Source: JAGZHZ01 sp965150505 (lineage in GTDB: Bacteria; Bacillota; Clostridia; Lachnospirales; Lachnospiraceae). From it: a stretch of DNA of 9,865 nt. Positions 1 to 8,061 of the stretch are shown piece after piece. Location of the stretch: the NCBI GenBank assembly GCA_965150505.1, contig CBCTVZ010000082.1, positions 1-9,865 on the forward strand, given 5' to 3'. How positions within the stretch are numbered: the first letter of the stretch is position 1; each line of letters opens with the position of its first letter. Position numbers and translations under genes: made by a program. The notes beneath the pieces are model-generated. The model was not told the DNA's origin. It saw nothing but the letters and a program-made list of their open reading frames with translations, and ran no database searches.

Positions 1-1
1 A

Positions 2-493
2 ATAGCAAAACAGACAGAATATCCTCTTCATGTGGGAATTACAGAAGCTGGTACGTTGTTATCTGGAAATATTAAATCAGCCGTTGGGCTGGGATTGATT
101 TTATCAAAAGGAATCGGAGATACGATCCGTGTCTCTCTGACAGGAGATCCGATTGAGGAAATTAAATCCGCTAAATTAATATTGAGGACACTTGGATTGA
201 GAGAAGGGGGAATTGAAGTTGTCTCCTGTCCTACATGTGGAAGAACGCAGATTGATCTGATTGGACTGGCAAATCGTGTAGAAAATATGGTGGCTGATAT
301 TCCGCTGAATTTAAAAGTAGCTGTGATGGGATGCGTGGTAAATGGTCCTGGAGAGGCGAAAGAGGCAGATATAGGAATCGCCGGAGGAAAAGGGGAAGGT
401 CTTTTGATAAAAAAAGGGCAGGTTGTGCGTAAACTTCCAGAAGATCAGCTGCTGTCAGCATTGAGAGAAGAATTATTAAACTGGAGTGAATAA
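2..493 (+). CDS. ispG: 4-hydroxy-3-methylbut-2-enyl diphosphate synthase (IspG/GcpE), 3' part only
   Basis: This is the C-terminal 163 residues of IspG, the [4Fe-4S] enzyme that converts MEcPP to HMBPP in the DXP isoprenoid pathway in the cytoplasm. The reading frame is open from base 2, so the gene runs in from the left; full-length family members are about 350-360 residues, so roughly the first half is missing. The visible part starts in the barrel domain (PLHVGITEAG, a family signature) and contains the cluster-binding domain. Its CPTC cysteines are encoded at 227-229 and 236-238, and the third cysteine (MGCVVNGPGE) at 332-334. A glutamate seven residues after the third cysteine (353-355) matches the known fourth cluster ligand in this family. 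The gene ends in TAA one base before polC. All ligands are intact, so there is no sign of decay. A GTG at 32 is an internal valine, not a start. Confidence 0.96.
   Translation: MAKQTEYPLHVGITEAGTLLSGNIKSAVGLGLILSKGIGDTIRVSLTGDPIEEIKSAKLILRTLGLREGGIEVVSCPTCGRTQIDLIGLANRVENMVADIPLNLKVAVMGCVVNGPGEAKEADIGIAGGKGEGLLIKKGQVVRKLPEDQLLSALREELLNWSE
483..488 (+). promoter_or_regulatory. polC ribosome binding site inside the ispG end
   Basis: GGAGTG lies 6 bases upstream of the ATG at 495, with its GGAG core 8 bases away. It lies within the last codons of ispG. It supports ATG 495 over the in-frame GTG at 486, which overlaps this motif and has no Shine-Dalgarno sequence of its own. The arrangement suggests that ribosomes finishing ispG help start polC. 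Confidence 0.7.
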
Positions 494-494
494 C

Positions 495-3400
495 ATGGGA
501 AAAATTTTTTTTGATGTGTTTTCTACGCTGAATGTGAATCATACATTGAGAGCATTGTTTAGTGAGGCACAGGTAACAAAAGTAAGTGTTACTTCTAGAA
601 AAGATTTTTTACATATTTTTTTATACAGTGAAAAGCTGATTAAGAAAAAATATATTTACCAGATGGAAAATGAAATCGCACAGCAAATTTTTGCGGGGAT
701 GGAGATTCAAGTTAAGATTATTGAAAAATTTAAACTGTCAAAACAGTATACGCCGCAAATTTTGTTGGAAGAATACCGCAGCAGTATTTTGATGGAGTTG
801 AAACAATACAGTATTTTTGAATATAATCTATTTCGGCAGGCAGAAATTTTCTTTGAGAGTGAAAAGGAAATGACGATGAGAATACCAGATTCTGTCTTTC
901 TGGAAGAAAAACTAAAAGATTTAGTGAGAATTTTGGAAAAAATCTTTGACGACCGATGTGGATTTCCTGTTTTGATTGATGTGGAGATTGAGAAGGCAGA
1001 GGAAAGTCTGGAAAAGAAAAATAGTCAGATTCAGATTGAGCAGGAAGTGGAAGCTGTTATTGAACATGTAAAACAAAGGCGAGCAGAAATTCGAGAAGAA
1101 AAGAAAGCGGCGAAGGAAGAAAAGATACAGCAAAAAGAGACTGTGTCAAAAACAACGAAGAAAAATAATATACTAAAATTTGAGCGGCGTGAAAAGTCTT
1201 ATAATATAAAAAAATCAGACGATCCAGATGTGATCTACGGAAAGAACTTTGACGATGAAGTGATCCCAATGAAAAATATACAAGGAGAGATGGGAAAAGT
1301 CACAGTCCATGGTCAGGTGCTAAGTGTGGAGAAGAGGGAGATCAGGAATGAAAAGAGCATTCTGATTTTTCAGCTCTCTGATTTTACAGATACATTTGTA
1401 ATGAAAGTTTTTGTGAAAAATGATCAGCTTCCAGAGATAGAGCCATATATAAAAAAAGGAGCTTTTCTGAAAGTGAAAGGAGTCACAACGATTGATTCCT
1501 TTGACAGTCAGCTGACGATTGGATCATTTGAAGGAATTAAAAAGATACAGGATTTTCGTGTGGAACGAAAAGATACGTATGCAGAAAAAAGAGTGGAACT
1601 GCATTGTCATACAAAGATGAGCGATATGGATGGGGTGTCTGATGTAAAAGATATCATCAAACGTGCATCGAAATGGGGACATAAAGCCATTGCTATCACA
1701 GATCATGGCGTGGTGCAGGCTTTTACAGATGCAAACCATGCAGTGTCTACAGACGATGATTTTAAGGTTATTTATGGCACGGAAGCATATCTTGTGGATG
1801 ATTTGCAAAAACTTGTAGAAAATTCTAAGAATCAAAGTCTGGATGGCAGTTTTGTCGTATTTGACTTGGAAACGACTGGATTTAGCCCTGTTTACAATAA
1901 AATTATTGAGATTGGCGCTGTCCGTGTAGAAAATGGAAAAATTACAGACCGATTCAGCACGTTTGTGAATCCTGAAGTGCCGATTCCATTTCGGATTGAA
2001 GAACTTACGGGAATCAACGATTTGATGGTGATGAACAGCGAGACGATTGAAGTAATTTTACCGCAGTTTTTAAAATTTTGCGAAGGAGCGGTTATGGTCG
2101 CCCATAATGCCTCGTTTGATATGAGCTTTATTTTAGAAAACTGCAAAAAACAGAAGATAGAAAAAGAGTTTACCAGTATCGATACCGTAGCACTTGCCAG
2201 AATACTGCTTCCGCAGCTAAATCGCTATAAATTGGATACCGTGGCAAAAACGCTGCAGATATCGCTAAAAAATCATCATCGTGCGGTGGATGATGCAGAA
2301 TGTACGGCAGAAATTTTTGTAAAATTTGTAAAAATGTTAAAAGACAGGGAGATACAATCTCTCGATCAAGTAAACAAATTAGGAGAGAACAATACAGATA
2401 AAATAAAGAAAATGCCGACATATCATGCGATTTTGCTAGCCACAAATGATGTCGGAAGAATCAATCTGTATCGTTTGATTTCCTATTCGCATCTTCAATA
2501 TTATAATCGAAGACCTCGTATACCCAAAAGTGAGTTTTTGAAAAACAGAGAAGGGATCTTGATCGGATCAGCGTGTGAAGCTGGAGAATTGTATCAAGCA
2601 ATTTTAAATGACCGACCTGCTCAGGAAATATCACGCCTTGCAGAATTTTATGATTATTATGAAATTCAGCCTCTTGGAAATAATGAATTTATGATACGAA
2701 GTGATAAATATCCAAATATACAGTCAGAGGAAGATTTAATTCGTATCAATAAAAGAATTGTAAAACTGGGGGAAGAATTTCAGAAGATGGTGGTGGCAAC
2801 GTGTGACGTTCATTTTTTAGATCCAGAAGATGAAGTGTATCGGCGTATCATCATGGCAGGAAAAGGTTTTGACGATGCGGATGAACAAGCTCCTCTTTAT
2901 CTGCGCACAACGGAGGAAATGCTGAAAGAATTTTCTTATCTTGGAAGCGATAAGGCAAAAGAAGTTGTGATCACAAACACAAGAAAAATTGCGGATATGT
3001 GTGAAAAGATTTCACCTGTGCGTCCGGATAAATGTCCGCCAGTCATCGAAAATTCCGATCAGACATTGCGTGATATCTGTTATAATAAGGCGCATGAAAT
3101 ATATGGAGAAGATTTGCCGGAAGTTGTAAAGGAACGTCTGGAAAGAGAACTAAATTCCATCATTTCAAATGGATTTGCGGTGATGTATATTATTGCGCAG
3201 AAATTGGTATGGAAATCGAATGAAGATGGTTATTTGGTAGGTTCTAGAGGTTCAGTCGGATCTTCCTTTGTGGCGACAATGGCAGGAATCACAGAAGTAA
3301 ATCCGTTAAGACCGCATTATTACTGTCCGCACTGTCATTACAGTGATTTTGATTCGGAATATGTAAAGCCATATGTGGGAGGCGCTGGATGTGATATGCC

Positions 3401-4925
3401 TGACCGTGACTGCCCTAAATGTGGAAAACCTTTGAAAAAAGAAGGATTTGATATTCCGTTTGAAACGTTTTTAGGATTTAAGGGAAATAAAGAACCAGAT
3501 ATTGACTTGAACTTTTCAGGAGATTATCAGAGTAAAGCACATAAATATACAGAAGTTATTTTTGGAGAAGGCCAGACTTTTAGAGCCGGAACGATTGGTA
3601 CTTTGGCTGAGAAAACAGCGTATGGATATGTAAAGAATTATTTTGAAGAGCATGGCGAGAATAAAAGAGGATGTGAAGTGGCAAGAATTGCACAAGGATG
3701 TGTCGGCGTCAGAAGAACAACGGGACAGCATCCAGGAGGAATTATTGTATTGCCTCATGGAGAAGAAATTTATTCTTTTACACCGGTACAGCATCCGGCA
3801 AACGATATGACGACAGATATCATCACAACACACTTTGATTACCATTCGATTGATCATAACTTGTTAAAGTTAGACATTTTAGGTCATGATGATCCGACGA
3901 TGATCCGAATGCTAGAAGATCTCACTGGAATTGACGCAAAAACCATTCCTCTTGACAACAAAGAGGTTATGTCGTTGTTTTTAAATACGTCCGCATTAAA
4001 AATCAAACCAGAGGATATTGATGGCTGTCCGCTTGGAGCGCTTGGAATACCGGAGTTTGGAACAGACTTTGTTATCCAGATGTTAGTTGATACAAAGCCA
4101 AAATCGTTTTCTGATCTGGTGCGAATTTCTGGACTGTCACATGGGACAGATGTGTGGCTGGGAAATGCTCAGTCACTGATTCAGGAGGGAAAAGCGACAA
4201 TTTCAACAGCAATCTGTACACGAGACGATATCATGACGTATCTGATTCATATGGGATTAGAGAGTGAATTATCTTTTACTATCATGGAGAGCGTCAGAAA
4301 AGGAAAAGGACTGAAACCAGAATGGGAAGAAGAAATGTTAAAACATAATGTTCCAGACTGGTATATCTGGTCTTGCAAGAAAATTAAATATATGTTCCCA
4401 AAGGCACATGCTGCGGCTTACGTTATGATGGCATTCCGAATTGCGTGGTTTAAAATTTTTTATCCGCTTGCATATTATGCTGCCTACTTTAGCATACGAG
4501 CTTCTTCTTTCAGCTATGAACTGATGTGTCAGGGACAGGCGAAATTGCTGTATCATATGGAAGAATATAAAAAGAGATATGATAAATTATCGAAAAAAGA
4601 ACAGGATACCTATAAGGACATGAAAATTGTCCGAGAAATGTATGCCAGAGGCTTTACATTTTTGCCGATTAATCTGTATCAGGCGCAGGCTAGAAGATTT
4701 CAGATTTTAGATGGCAAGCTGATGCCAGCCTTAAGTACGATAGAAGGACTTGGAGATAAGGCGGCAGACGCTGTGGTGGACGCAGCAAAAGAAGGAAAAT
4801 TTTTATCGAAAGATGATTTTAGAGAACGCACAAAGGTCAGCAAGACGGTCATTGATTTGATGACAGATCTAGGTATTTTAAATGGTCTTCCAGAATCAAA
4901 TCAATTATCGCTGTTTGATTTTTGA
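495..4925 (+). CDS. polC: DNA polymerase III PolC-type, alpha subunit with proofreading exonuclease
   Basis: PolC is the main replicative polymerase of low-GC Gram-positive bacteria and carries polymerase and 3'-5' exonuclease activities in one chain. From ATG 495 it is 1476 residues, slightly longer than the roughly 1440 of Bacillus. Domain order: N-terminal domain; a Lys/Glu-rich, probably helical linker (about 184-223); an OB fold (about 260-355); a PHP domain beginning with HCHTKMSD (370) and ITDHG (D403/H404); and a DEDDh exonuclease inserted in the PHP domain (D457/E459 in FDLETTG, D542, H595, D600). The polymerase core has GSRGSVGSSF (from 916), a four-cysteine zinc site (CPHC 944-947, CPKC 973-976), catalytic D1002 and D1004 in PDIDLNFS, and D1127 in KLDILGHDD. 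A C-terminal helix-hairpin-helix (GLG 1418-1420) follows. The chain ends in QLSLF (1470-1474), the known beta-clamp binding motif, plus two extra residues. All expected catalytic residues are present. It starts one base after ispG. Confidence 0.98.
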   Translation: MGKIFFDVFSTLNVNHTLRALFSEAQVTKVSVTSRKDFLHIFLYSEKLIKKKYIYQMENEIAQQIFAGMEIQVKIIEKFKLSKQYTPQILLEEYRSSILMELKQYSIFEYNLFRQAEIFFESEKEMTMRIPDSVFLEEKLKDLVRILEKIFDDRCGFPVLIDVEIEKAEESLEKKNSQIQIEQEVEAVIEHVKQRRAEIREEKKAAKEEKIQQKETVSKTTKKNNILKFERREKSYNIKKSDDPDVIYGKNFDDEVIPMKNIQGEMGKVTVHGQVLSVEKREIRNEKSILIFQLSDFTDTFVMKVFVKNDQLPEIEPYIKKGAFLKVKGVTTIDSFDSQLTIGSFEGIKKIQDFRVERKDTYAEKRVELHCHTKMSDMDGVSDVKDIIKRASKWGHKAIAITDHGVVQAFTDANHAVSTDDDFKVIYGTEAYLVDDLQKLVENSKNQSLDGSFVVFDLETTGFSPVYNKIIEIGAVRVENGKITDRFSTFVNPEVPIPFRIEELTGINDLMVMNSETIEVILPQFLKFCEGAVMVAHNASFDMSFILENCKKQKIEKEFTSIDTVALARILLPQLNRYKLDTVAKTLQISLKNHHRAVDDAECTAEIFVKFVKMLKDREIQSLDQVNKLGENNTDKIKKMPTYHAILLATNDVGRINLYRLISYSHLQYYNRRPRIPKSEFLKNREGILIGSACEAGELYQAILNDRPAQEISRLAEFYDYYEIQPLGNNEFMIRSDKYPNIQSEEDLIRINKRIVKLGEEFQKMVVATCDVHFLDPEDEVYRRIIMAGKGFDDADEQAPLYLRTTEEMLKEFSYLGSDKAKEVVITNTRKIADMCEKISPVRPDKCPPVIENSDQTLRDICYNKAHEIYGEDLPEVVKERLERELNSIISNGFAVMYIIAQKLVWKSNEDGYLVGSRGSVGSSFVATMAGITEVNPLRPHYYCPHCHYSDFDSEYVKPYVGGAGCDMPDRDCPKCGKPLKKEGFDIPFETFLGFKGNKEPDIDLNFSGDYQSKAHKYTEVIFGEGQTFRAGTIGTLAEKTAYGYVKNYFEEHGENKRGCEVARIAQGCVGVRRTTGQHPGGIIVLPHGEEIYSFTPVQHPANDMTTDIITTHFDYHSIDHNLLKLDILGHDDPTMIRMLEDLTGIDAKTIPLDNKEVMSLFLNTSALKIKPEDIDGCPLGALGIPEFGTDFVIQMLVDTKPKSFSDLVRISGLSHGTDVWLGNAQSLIQEGKATISTAICTRDDIMTYLIHMGLESELSFTIMESVRKGKGLKPEWEEEMLKHNVPDWYIWSCKKIKYMFPKAHAAAYVMMAFRIAWFKIFYPLAYYAAYFSIRASSFSYELMCQGQAKLLYHMEEYKKRYDKLSKKEQDTYKDMKIVREMYARGFTFLPINLYQAQARRFQILDGKLMPALSTIEGLGDKAADAVVDAAKEGKFLSKDDFRERTKVSKTVIDLMTDLGILNGLPESNQLSLFDF

Positions 4926-4940
4926 TGGTCTATCGAGAAA

Positions 4941-4947
4941 AGGGGGG
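4941..4947 (+). promoter_or_regulatory. alaA ribosome binding site
   Basis: AGGGGGG lies 9 bases upstream of the ATG at 4957. It directly abuts another in-frame ATG at 4948, which is too close to use it. This spacing decides the start. Initiation at 4957 also gives a 405-residue protein whose N-terminus lines up with E. coli AlaA as I remember it. Confidence 0.65.
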
Positions 4948-4956
4948 ATGTTTTGT

Positions 4957-6174
4957 ATGAAAAAATTTGAGAAGTCTGCAAAACTTGACAATGTGTGTTA
5001 TGATGTACGAGGTCCTGTTGTAGAAGAAGCAGATCGTATGATAGAAAGCGGTATAGATATTTTAAAGCTGAATATTGGAAATCCAGCGCCTTTTGGATTT
5101 ACAGCACCGGAAGAAATCATTTTAGATATGATACATAATTTAAGGGACTGTCAGGGATATTCCGATTCCAAGGGTATTTTTCCAGCCAGAAAGGCAATTA
5201 TGCAGTACTGCCAGTTAAAAGGAATCCCAGATGTGGGTATCAATGATATCTATACAGGAAATGGTGTCAGTGAACTGATTGTGATGGCGATGCAAGGATT
5301 ATTAAACGATGGAGATGAAATTTTAATACCATCTCCAGATTATCCTCTTTGGACAGGTGCGGCAAATCTGGCAGGAGGAAAGCCTGTCCATTACATCTGT
5401 GATGAGCAGTCAGAATGGTATCCAGATATGGAGGATATTCGCAGTAAAATTACAGACCGAACAAAAGGAATTGTTGTGATCAATCCAAACAATCCTACAG
5501 GAGCTTTGTATCCGAAAGAAGTGCTGATGGATCTTGTGGAGATTGCAAGAGAGCATGGATTAATTATCTTTGCGGATGAGATTTATGATCGCCTTGTGAT
5601 GGATGGAGAAAAACATATTTCGATTGCATCGCTTGCACCGGATCTGTTCTGTGTGACGATGAACGGTCTTTCAAAGTCACACCGCATTGCCGGATTTCGT
5701 GTAGGATGGATGTGCCTGAGCGGAAATAAGAAAGCGGCAAAAGGGTATATTGAAGGTCTGAATATGCTTTCCTCCATGCGTCTTTGCTCTAATGTTCCGG
5801 CGCAGATGATTATACAGACGGCGCTTGGAGGGTATCAAAGCGCAGATGAATTGCTCCTTCCAGGAGGAAGACTTTATGAGCAGAGAGAGTTCATCTATAA
5901 AGCTCTTAATGATATTCCAGGAATCACAGCAGTAAAACCAAAGGCAGCATTTTATATTTTTCCAAAATTGGATAGGGACCGTTTTGGAATCTATGATGAT
6001 GAAAAGTTTGTGCTTGATTTTTTAAAACAGGAAAAAGTACTTCTTGTCCATGGAAGAGGCTTTAACTGGAGAGAACCCGATCATTTTCGCATTGTATATC
6101 TGCCAAGACTAGAAGAATTAGAACGCGCGATGGAAAAATTAGAACATTTTTTAAGCAAATATAGGCAGAGATAG
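4957..6174 (+). CDS. alaA: PLP-dependent aminotransferase, AlaA type (glutamate-pyruvate aminotransferase)
   Basis: This is a class I/II (fold type I) aminotransferase of 405 residues, the same length as E. coli AlaA (formerly YfbQ). It resembles AlaA along the whole chain, for example KLDNVCYDVRGPV near the N-terminus, NIGNPAPFGF and ALGGYQS. The AlaA reaction interconverts pyruvate and glutamate with alanine and 2-oxoglutarate. PLP-site residues are all visible: N179 in NPNNPTG, D207 and Y210 in ADEIYD, the Schiff-base lysine K240 in GLSKSHR, and the substrate-carboxylate arginine R378 in HFRIVYLPR. No signal peptide or membrane segment is seen, so it should be cytoplasmic. The longer frame from ATG 4882 would overlap polC and add residues foreign to the family. 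It follows polC by 31 bases without a visible terminator and precedes the patatin gene by 9 bases, so it is probably in the same operon. Substrate preference is inferred from similarity to AlaA. Confidence 0.92.
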   Translation: MKKFEKSAKLDNVCYDVRGPVVEEADRMIESGIDILKLNIGNPAPFGFTAPEEIILDMIHNLRDCQGYSDSKGIFPARKAIMQYCQLKGIPDVGINDIYTGNGVSELIVMAMQGLLNDGDEILIPSPDYPLWTGAANLAGGKPVHYICDEQSEWYPDMEDIRSKITDRTKGIVVINPNNPTGALYPKEVLMDLVEIAREHGLIIFADEIYDRLVMDGEKHISIASLAPDLFCVTMNGLSKSHRIAGFRVGWMCLSGNKKAAKGYIEGLNMLSSMRLCSNVPAQMIIQTALGGYQSADELLLPGGRLYEQREFIYKALNDIPGITAVKPKAAFYIFPKLDRDRFGIYDDEKFVLDFLKQEKVLLVHGRGFNWREPDHFRIVYLPRLEELERAMEKLEHFLSKYRQR

Positions 6175-6183
6175 GAGAAACTT

Positions 6184-7062
6184 ATGCAGAAAGCTGCAAT
6201 GATTTTAGAAGGCGGTGCAAACAGAGGAATTTTTACAGCCGGTGTGCTGGATTATCTGATGGAACAAGAGTTTTATACAGAGTATGTCTTAGGAGTCTCA
6301 ATGGGGGCGTGCAACGGCATCGATTACGTCTCAAGGCAGATTGGACGCTCCAAAGAATGTGTGATGAGACAAAATAAAAAAGAAGAACGTCTTGATTTAA
6401 AAGGAATGTGGAAAAAGAAAAGTCTGTTTGACATGGATCGGCTGTTTGACGATTATGCAAATGAACTGATTCCATTTGACTATGAGACTTATTTTTCATC
6501 AGAGATGGAGTTCGAGGCAGTTGTGACAAACTGTCTGAGCGGTCAGGCACAGTATATGATGGAAAAACACGATAAAAAGAGGTTGATGGAGATTTGCCGC
6601 GCCTCCTGCAGTATGCCAATGGTTCTGCCGATTGTGGAAGTGGACAATCAACCGTATCTGGATGGAGGAATTGCGGATTCTGTCCCTGTAAAAAGAGCGT
6701 TAGAAAAAGGATATCGGAAAATTATTGTAATTTTGACAAGAAATAAAGGATATCGAAAAAGCACATCAAAACGGACCATGCGATGTTATCAATTTTTGAT
6801 GAGAAAGTATCCGAATCTGGCAAAAACGATGTGCCTGCGTGCGAAACATTACAATCACACAATGGAACAGATTGAAAAATTAGAGGCAGAAGGAAAAATT
6901 TTCGTGATTCGACCACAGATCGAAGCGATTAAAAGGCTGGAGCATGACCAGGAGAGACTAGAAGCTTTTTATCAGGATGGATATGATACAATGAAAGAAA
7001 TGTATGACCGTCTTCTTGAATATATGAAAGAAAAGAACCATAAAGGAGAATTAGATGTTTGA
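6184..7062 (+). CDS. patatin-like phospholipase family protein (YjjU-like)
   Basis: This 292-residue protein belongs to the bacterial patatin-like family (COG4667/YjjU-like), lipid acyl hydrolases with a Ser-Asp dyad. Visible elements in order: the oxyanion-hole motif GGANRG (10-15), the nucleophile elbow GVSMG with S39, and the DGG motif with catalytic D160. Between them lies the family-typical stretch FEAVVTNCLSGQ. The C-terminal third (after about 190) is basic and probably helical. No signal peptide or transmembrane helix is visible, so it is likely cytoplasmic or peripheral on the membrane. The natural substrate is unknown for this subgroup; phospholipid or lysophospholipid hydrolysis is inferred from the fold. 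AGGAG at 6173-6177 overlaps the alaA stop and lies 6 bases before ATG 6184. Its 3' end overlaps the YqeG-type gene by 8 bases, which suggests coupled translation. Confidence 0.88.
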   Translation: MQKAAMILEGGANRGIFTAGVLDYLMEQEFYTEYVLGVSMGACNGIDYVSRQIGRSKECVMRQNKKEERLDLKGMWKKKSLFDMDRLFDDYANELIPFDYETYFSSEMEFEAVVTNCLSGQAQYMMEKHDKKRLMEICRASCSMPMVLPIVEVDNQPYLDGGIADSVPVKRALEKGYRKIIVILTRNKGYRKSTSKRTMRCYQFLMRKYPNLAKTMCLRAKHYNHTMEQIEKLEAEGKIFVIRPQIEAIKRLEHDQERLEAFYQDGYDTMKEMYDRLLEYMKEKNHKGELDV

Positions 7063-7561
7063 CCAATTTTTCCCAGATGAAGATGCGGATTCTACGTATC
7101 AGATAGATTTTGAAAACCTTTATCAGCAAGGATACAGAGGACTTTTATTTGATATTGACAATACGCTTGTACCGCATGGAGAAAAGGCAGATGAGCGTGC
7201 AATAGCCTTATTTGAAAAGTTGAAAAAGATAGGATTTCAATGTTGTCTGATTTCAAATAATAAAAAAGAACGCGTCGAGATGTTTAATCAGGACATACAG
7301 GTGAACTTTATTGAAGATGCTCATAAACCAAGCAGAAAAAATTATATTCATGCAATGGAGATTATCGGAACAAATACGAACAATACCGTATTTATAGGCG
7401 ATCAGCTTTTTACTGATATATATGGAGCAAAGAGAGCAGGAATCCGCACAATTTTAGTAAAACCGATTCATCCAAAAGAGGAAATTCAGATTGTGCTGAA
7501 GAGATATTTAGAAAAAATTGTACTCCATTTTTACAGAAAAAAGAAAGGGATAAAAAAATGA
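7055..7561 (+). CDS. yqeG: YqeG family HAD-type phosphatase (subfamily IIIA)
   Basis: This 168-residue protein is a member of the YqeG family of the haloacid dehalogenase superfamily, with no cap domain. HAD motif I is FDIDNTL with nucleophile D33 and acid D35. Motif II is the serine S67 in ISNN. Motif III is the lysine K91 in HKPS. Motif IV is GDQLFTD with D116 and D121 for magnesium. The family is related to the eukaryotic phosphatidylglycerophosphate phosphatase Gep4 (PF09419). A phospholipid-synthesis role, removing phosphate from phosphatidylglycerophosphate, is therefore plausible but not proven here. The C-terminus is very basic (KKKGIKK ending), which could favour membrane association; that is inference. 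AGGAG at 7044-7048 lies 6 bases before ATG 7055. The start overlaps the patatin gene by 8 bases, and the stop overlaps the aroK start as ATGA. Confidence 0.92.
   Translation: MFDQFFPDEDADSTYQIDFENLYQQGYRGLLFDIDNTLVPHGEKADERAIALFEKLKKIGFQCCLISNNKKERVEMFNQDIQVNFIEDAHKPSRKNYIHAMEIIGTNTNNTVFIGDQLFTDIYGAKRAGIRTILVKPIHPKEEIQIVLKRYLEKIVLHFYRKKKGIKK
7544..7561 (+). promoter_or_regulatory. yqeG/aroK junction: RBS, A7 run and ATGA stop-start overlap
   Basis: AAAGGGA (7544-7550) is the aroK ribosome binding site, 7 bases before ATG 7558. It is followed by seven A residues (7552-7558), the last of which is the A of the ATG. The TGA of yqeG (7559-7561) overlaps the aroK start as ATGA, a classic arrangement for termination-reinitiation coupling. 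In the yqeG frame the A7 run reads A_AAA_AAA, a slippery heptamer directly before the stop. Confidence 0.65.
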
Positions 7562-8061
7562 ATCATATCATTTTGATTGGATTTATGGGCAGCGGAAAGA
7601 CTTCCGTGGGAAAGAGGCTTGCAGAGACGCTGCATTTATCTTTTTTGGACACGGATGAAGAAATTGAAAAGACATCTGGAATGAAAATTTCAGATATTTT
7701 TGCAAAGTATGGGGAAGCATATTTCCGTGAACGAGAGACAGAAACCTTAAAAAATTTATTGCAAGATACACAGAGAAAAGTGATATCCGTAGGTGGAGGA
7801 CTGCCAGTTCAGGAAAGAAATCAACCATATTTAAAACAAATGGGAACCGTTGTTTTTCTGGAAGCATCAGAACAGACTCTCTTAGAGAGACTGCAAGGAG
7901 ATACAACAAGACCAATGCTCAAAGGCGCAGACCTGAGAGAAAGAATACATACGCTGATGCAAGAAAGAAAGGCAGCGTATGATAAAACAGCAGACTGTCA
8001 TATACAGACAGATCATAAAAAATTTGAAGAAATTATAGAGGACATAAAAAATGAGATATAA
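7558..8061 (+). CDS. aroK: shikimate kinase
   Basis: Shikimate kinase phosphorylates the 3-hydroxyl of shikimate with ATP, the fifth step of the chorismate pathway to aromatic amino acids. The protein has 167 residues, the usual length for a single-domain enzyme. The Walker A loop is GFMGSGKTS (8-16) with K14 and T15. Shikimate-binding residues expected for the family are visible: D33 in FLDTDEEIE, R57 in FRERE, the GGG at 79-81, and R137 in the RKAAY segment. R118 in DTTRPML is the lid arginine. The protein is cytoplasmic, with no membrane segment. It overlaps yqeG by 4 bases upstream and the aminopeptidase gene by 11 bases downstream, so its expression is likely tied to theirs. No other aro gene is in the window, so the rest of the pathway must be encoded elsewhere. 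Confidence 0.96.
   Translation: MNHIILIGFMGSGKTSVGKRLAETLHLSFLDTDEEIEKTSGMKISDIFAKYGEAYFRERETETLKNLLQDTQRKVISVGGGLPVQERNQPYLKQMGTVVFLEASEQTLLERLQGDTTRPMLKGADLRERIHTLMQERKAAYDKTADCHIQTDHKKFEEIIEDIKNEI

Noticed and set aside
486..494. GTG at 486 as the polC start, giving 1479 residues
   Set aside because: It overlaps the ispG end and the GGAG motif, and has no ribosome binding site of its own. ATG 495 is well placed behind GGAGTG.
1848..2355. Exonuclease domain inside polC as an inserted foreign gene or unusual fusion
   Set aside because: An exonuclease embedded in the PHP domain is the normal architecture of PolC.
3324..3422. CPHC...CPKC cysteine cluster as a separate zinc-finger module
   Set aside because: It is the four-cysteine zinc site known from PolC and is continuous with the polymerase frame.
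3516..3857. Minus-strand open frame of 113 codons inside polC
   Set aside because: It lies antisense to the conserved polymerase core, shows no recognisable domain and is cysteine/serine-rich as expected from antisense reading.
4882..4956. ATG at 4882 as the alaA start (430 residues)
   Set aside because: It lies inside polC and adds residues not seen in the AlaA family. ATG 4957 has AGGGGGG at good spacing and gives the family length of 405.
6233..6619. Minus-strand open frame of 128 codons inside the patatin gene
   Set aside because: It is the longest antisense frame, but it opposes conserved catalytic motifs and has low-complexity composition with no recognisable motif.
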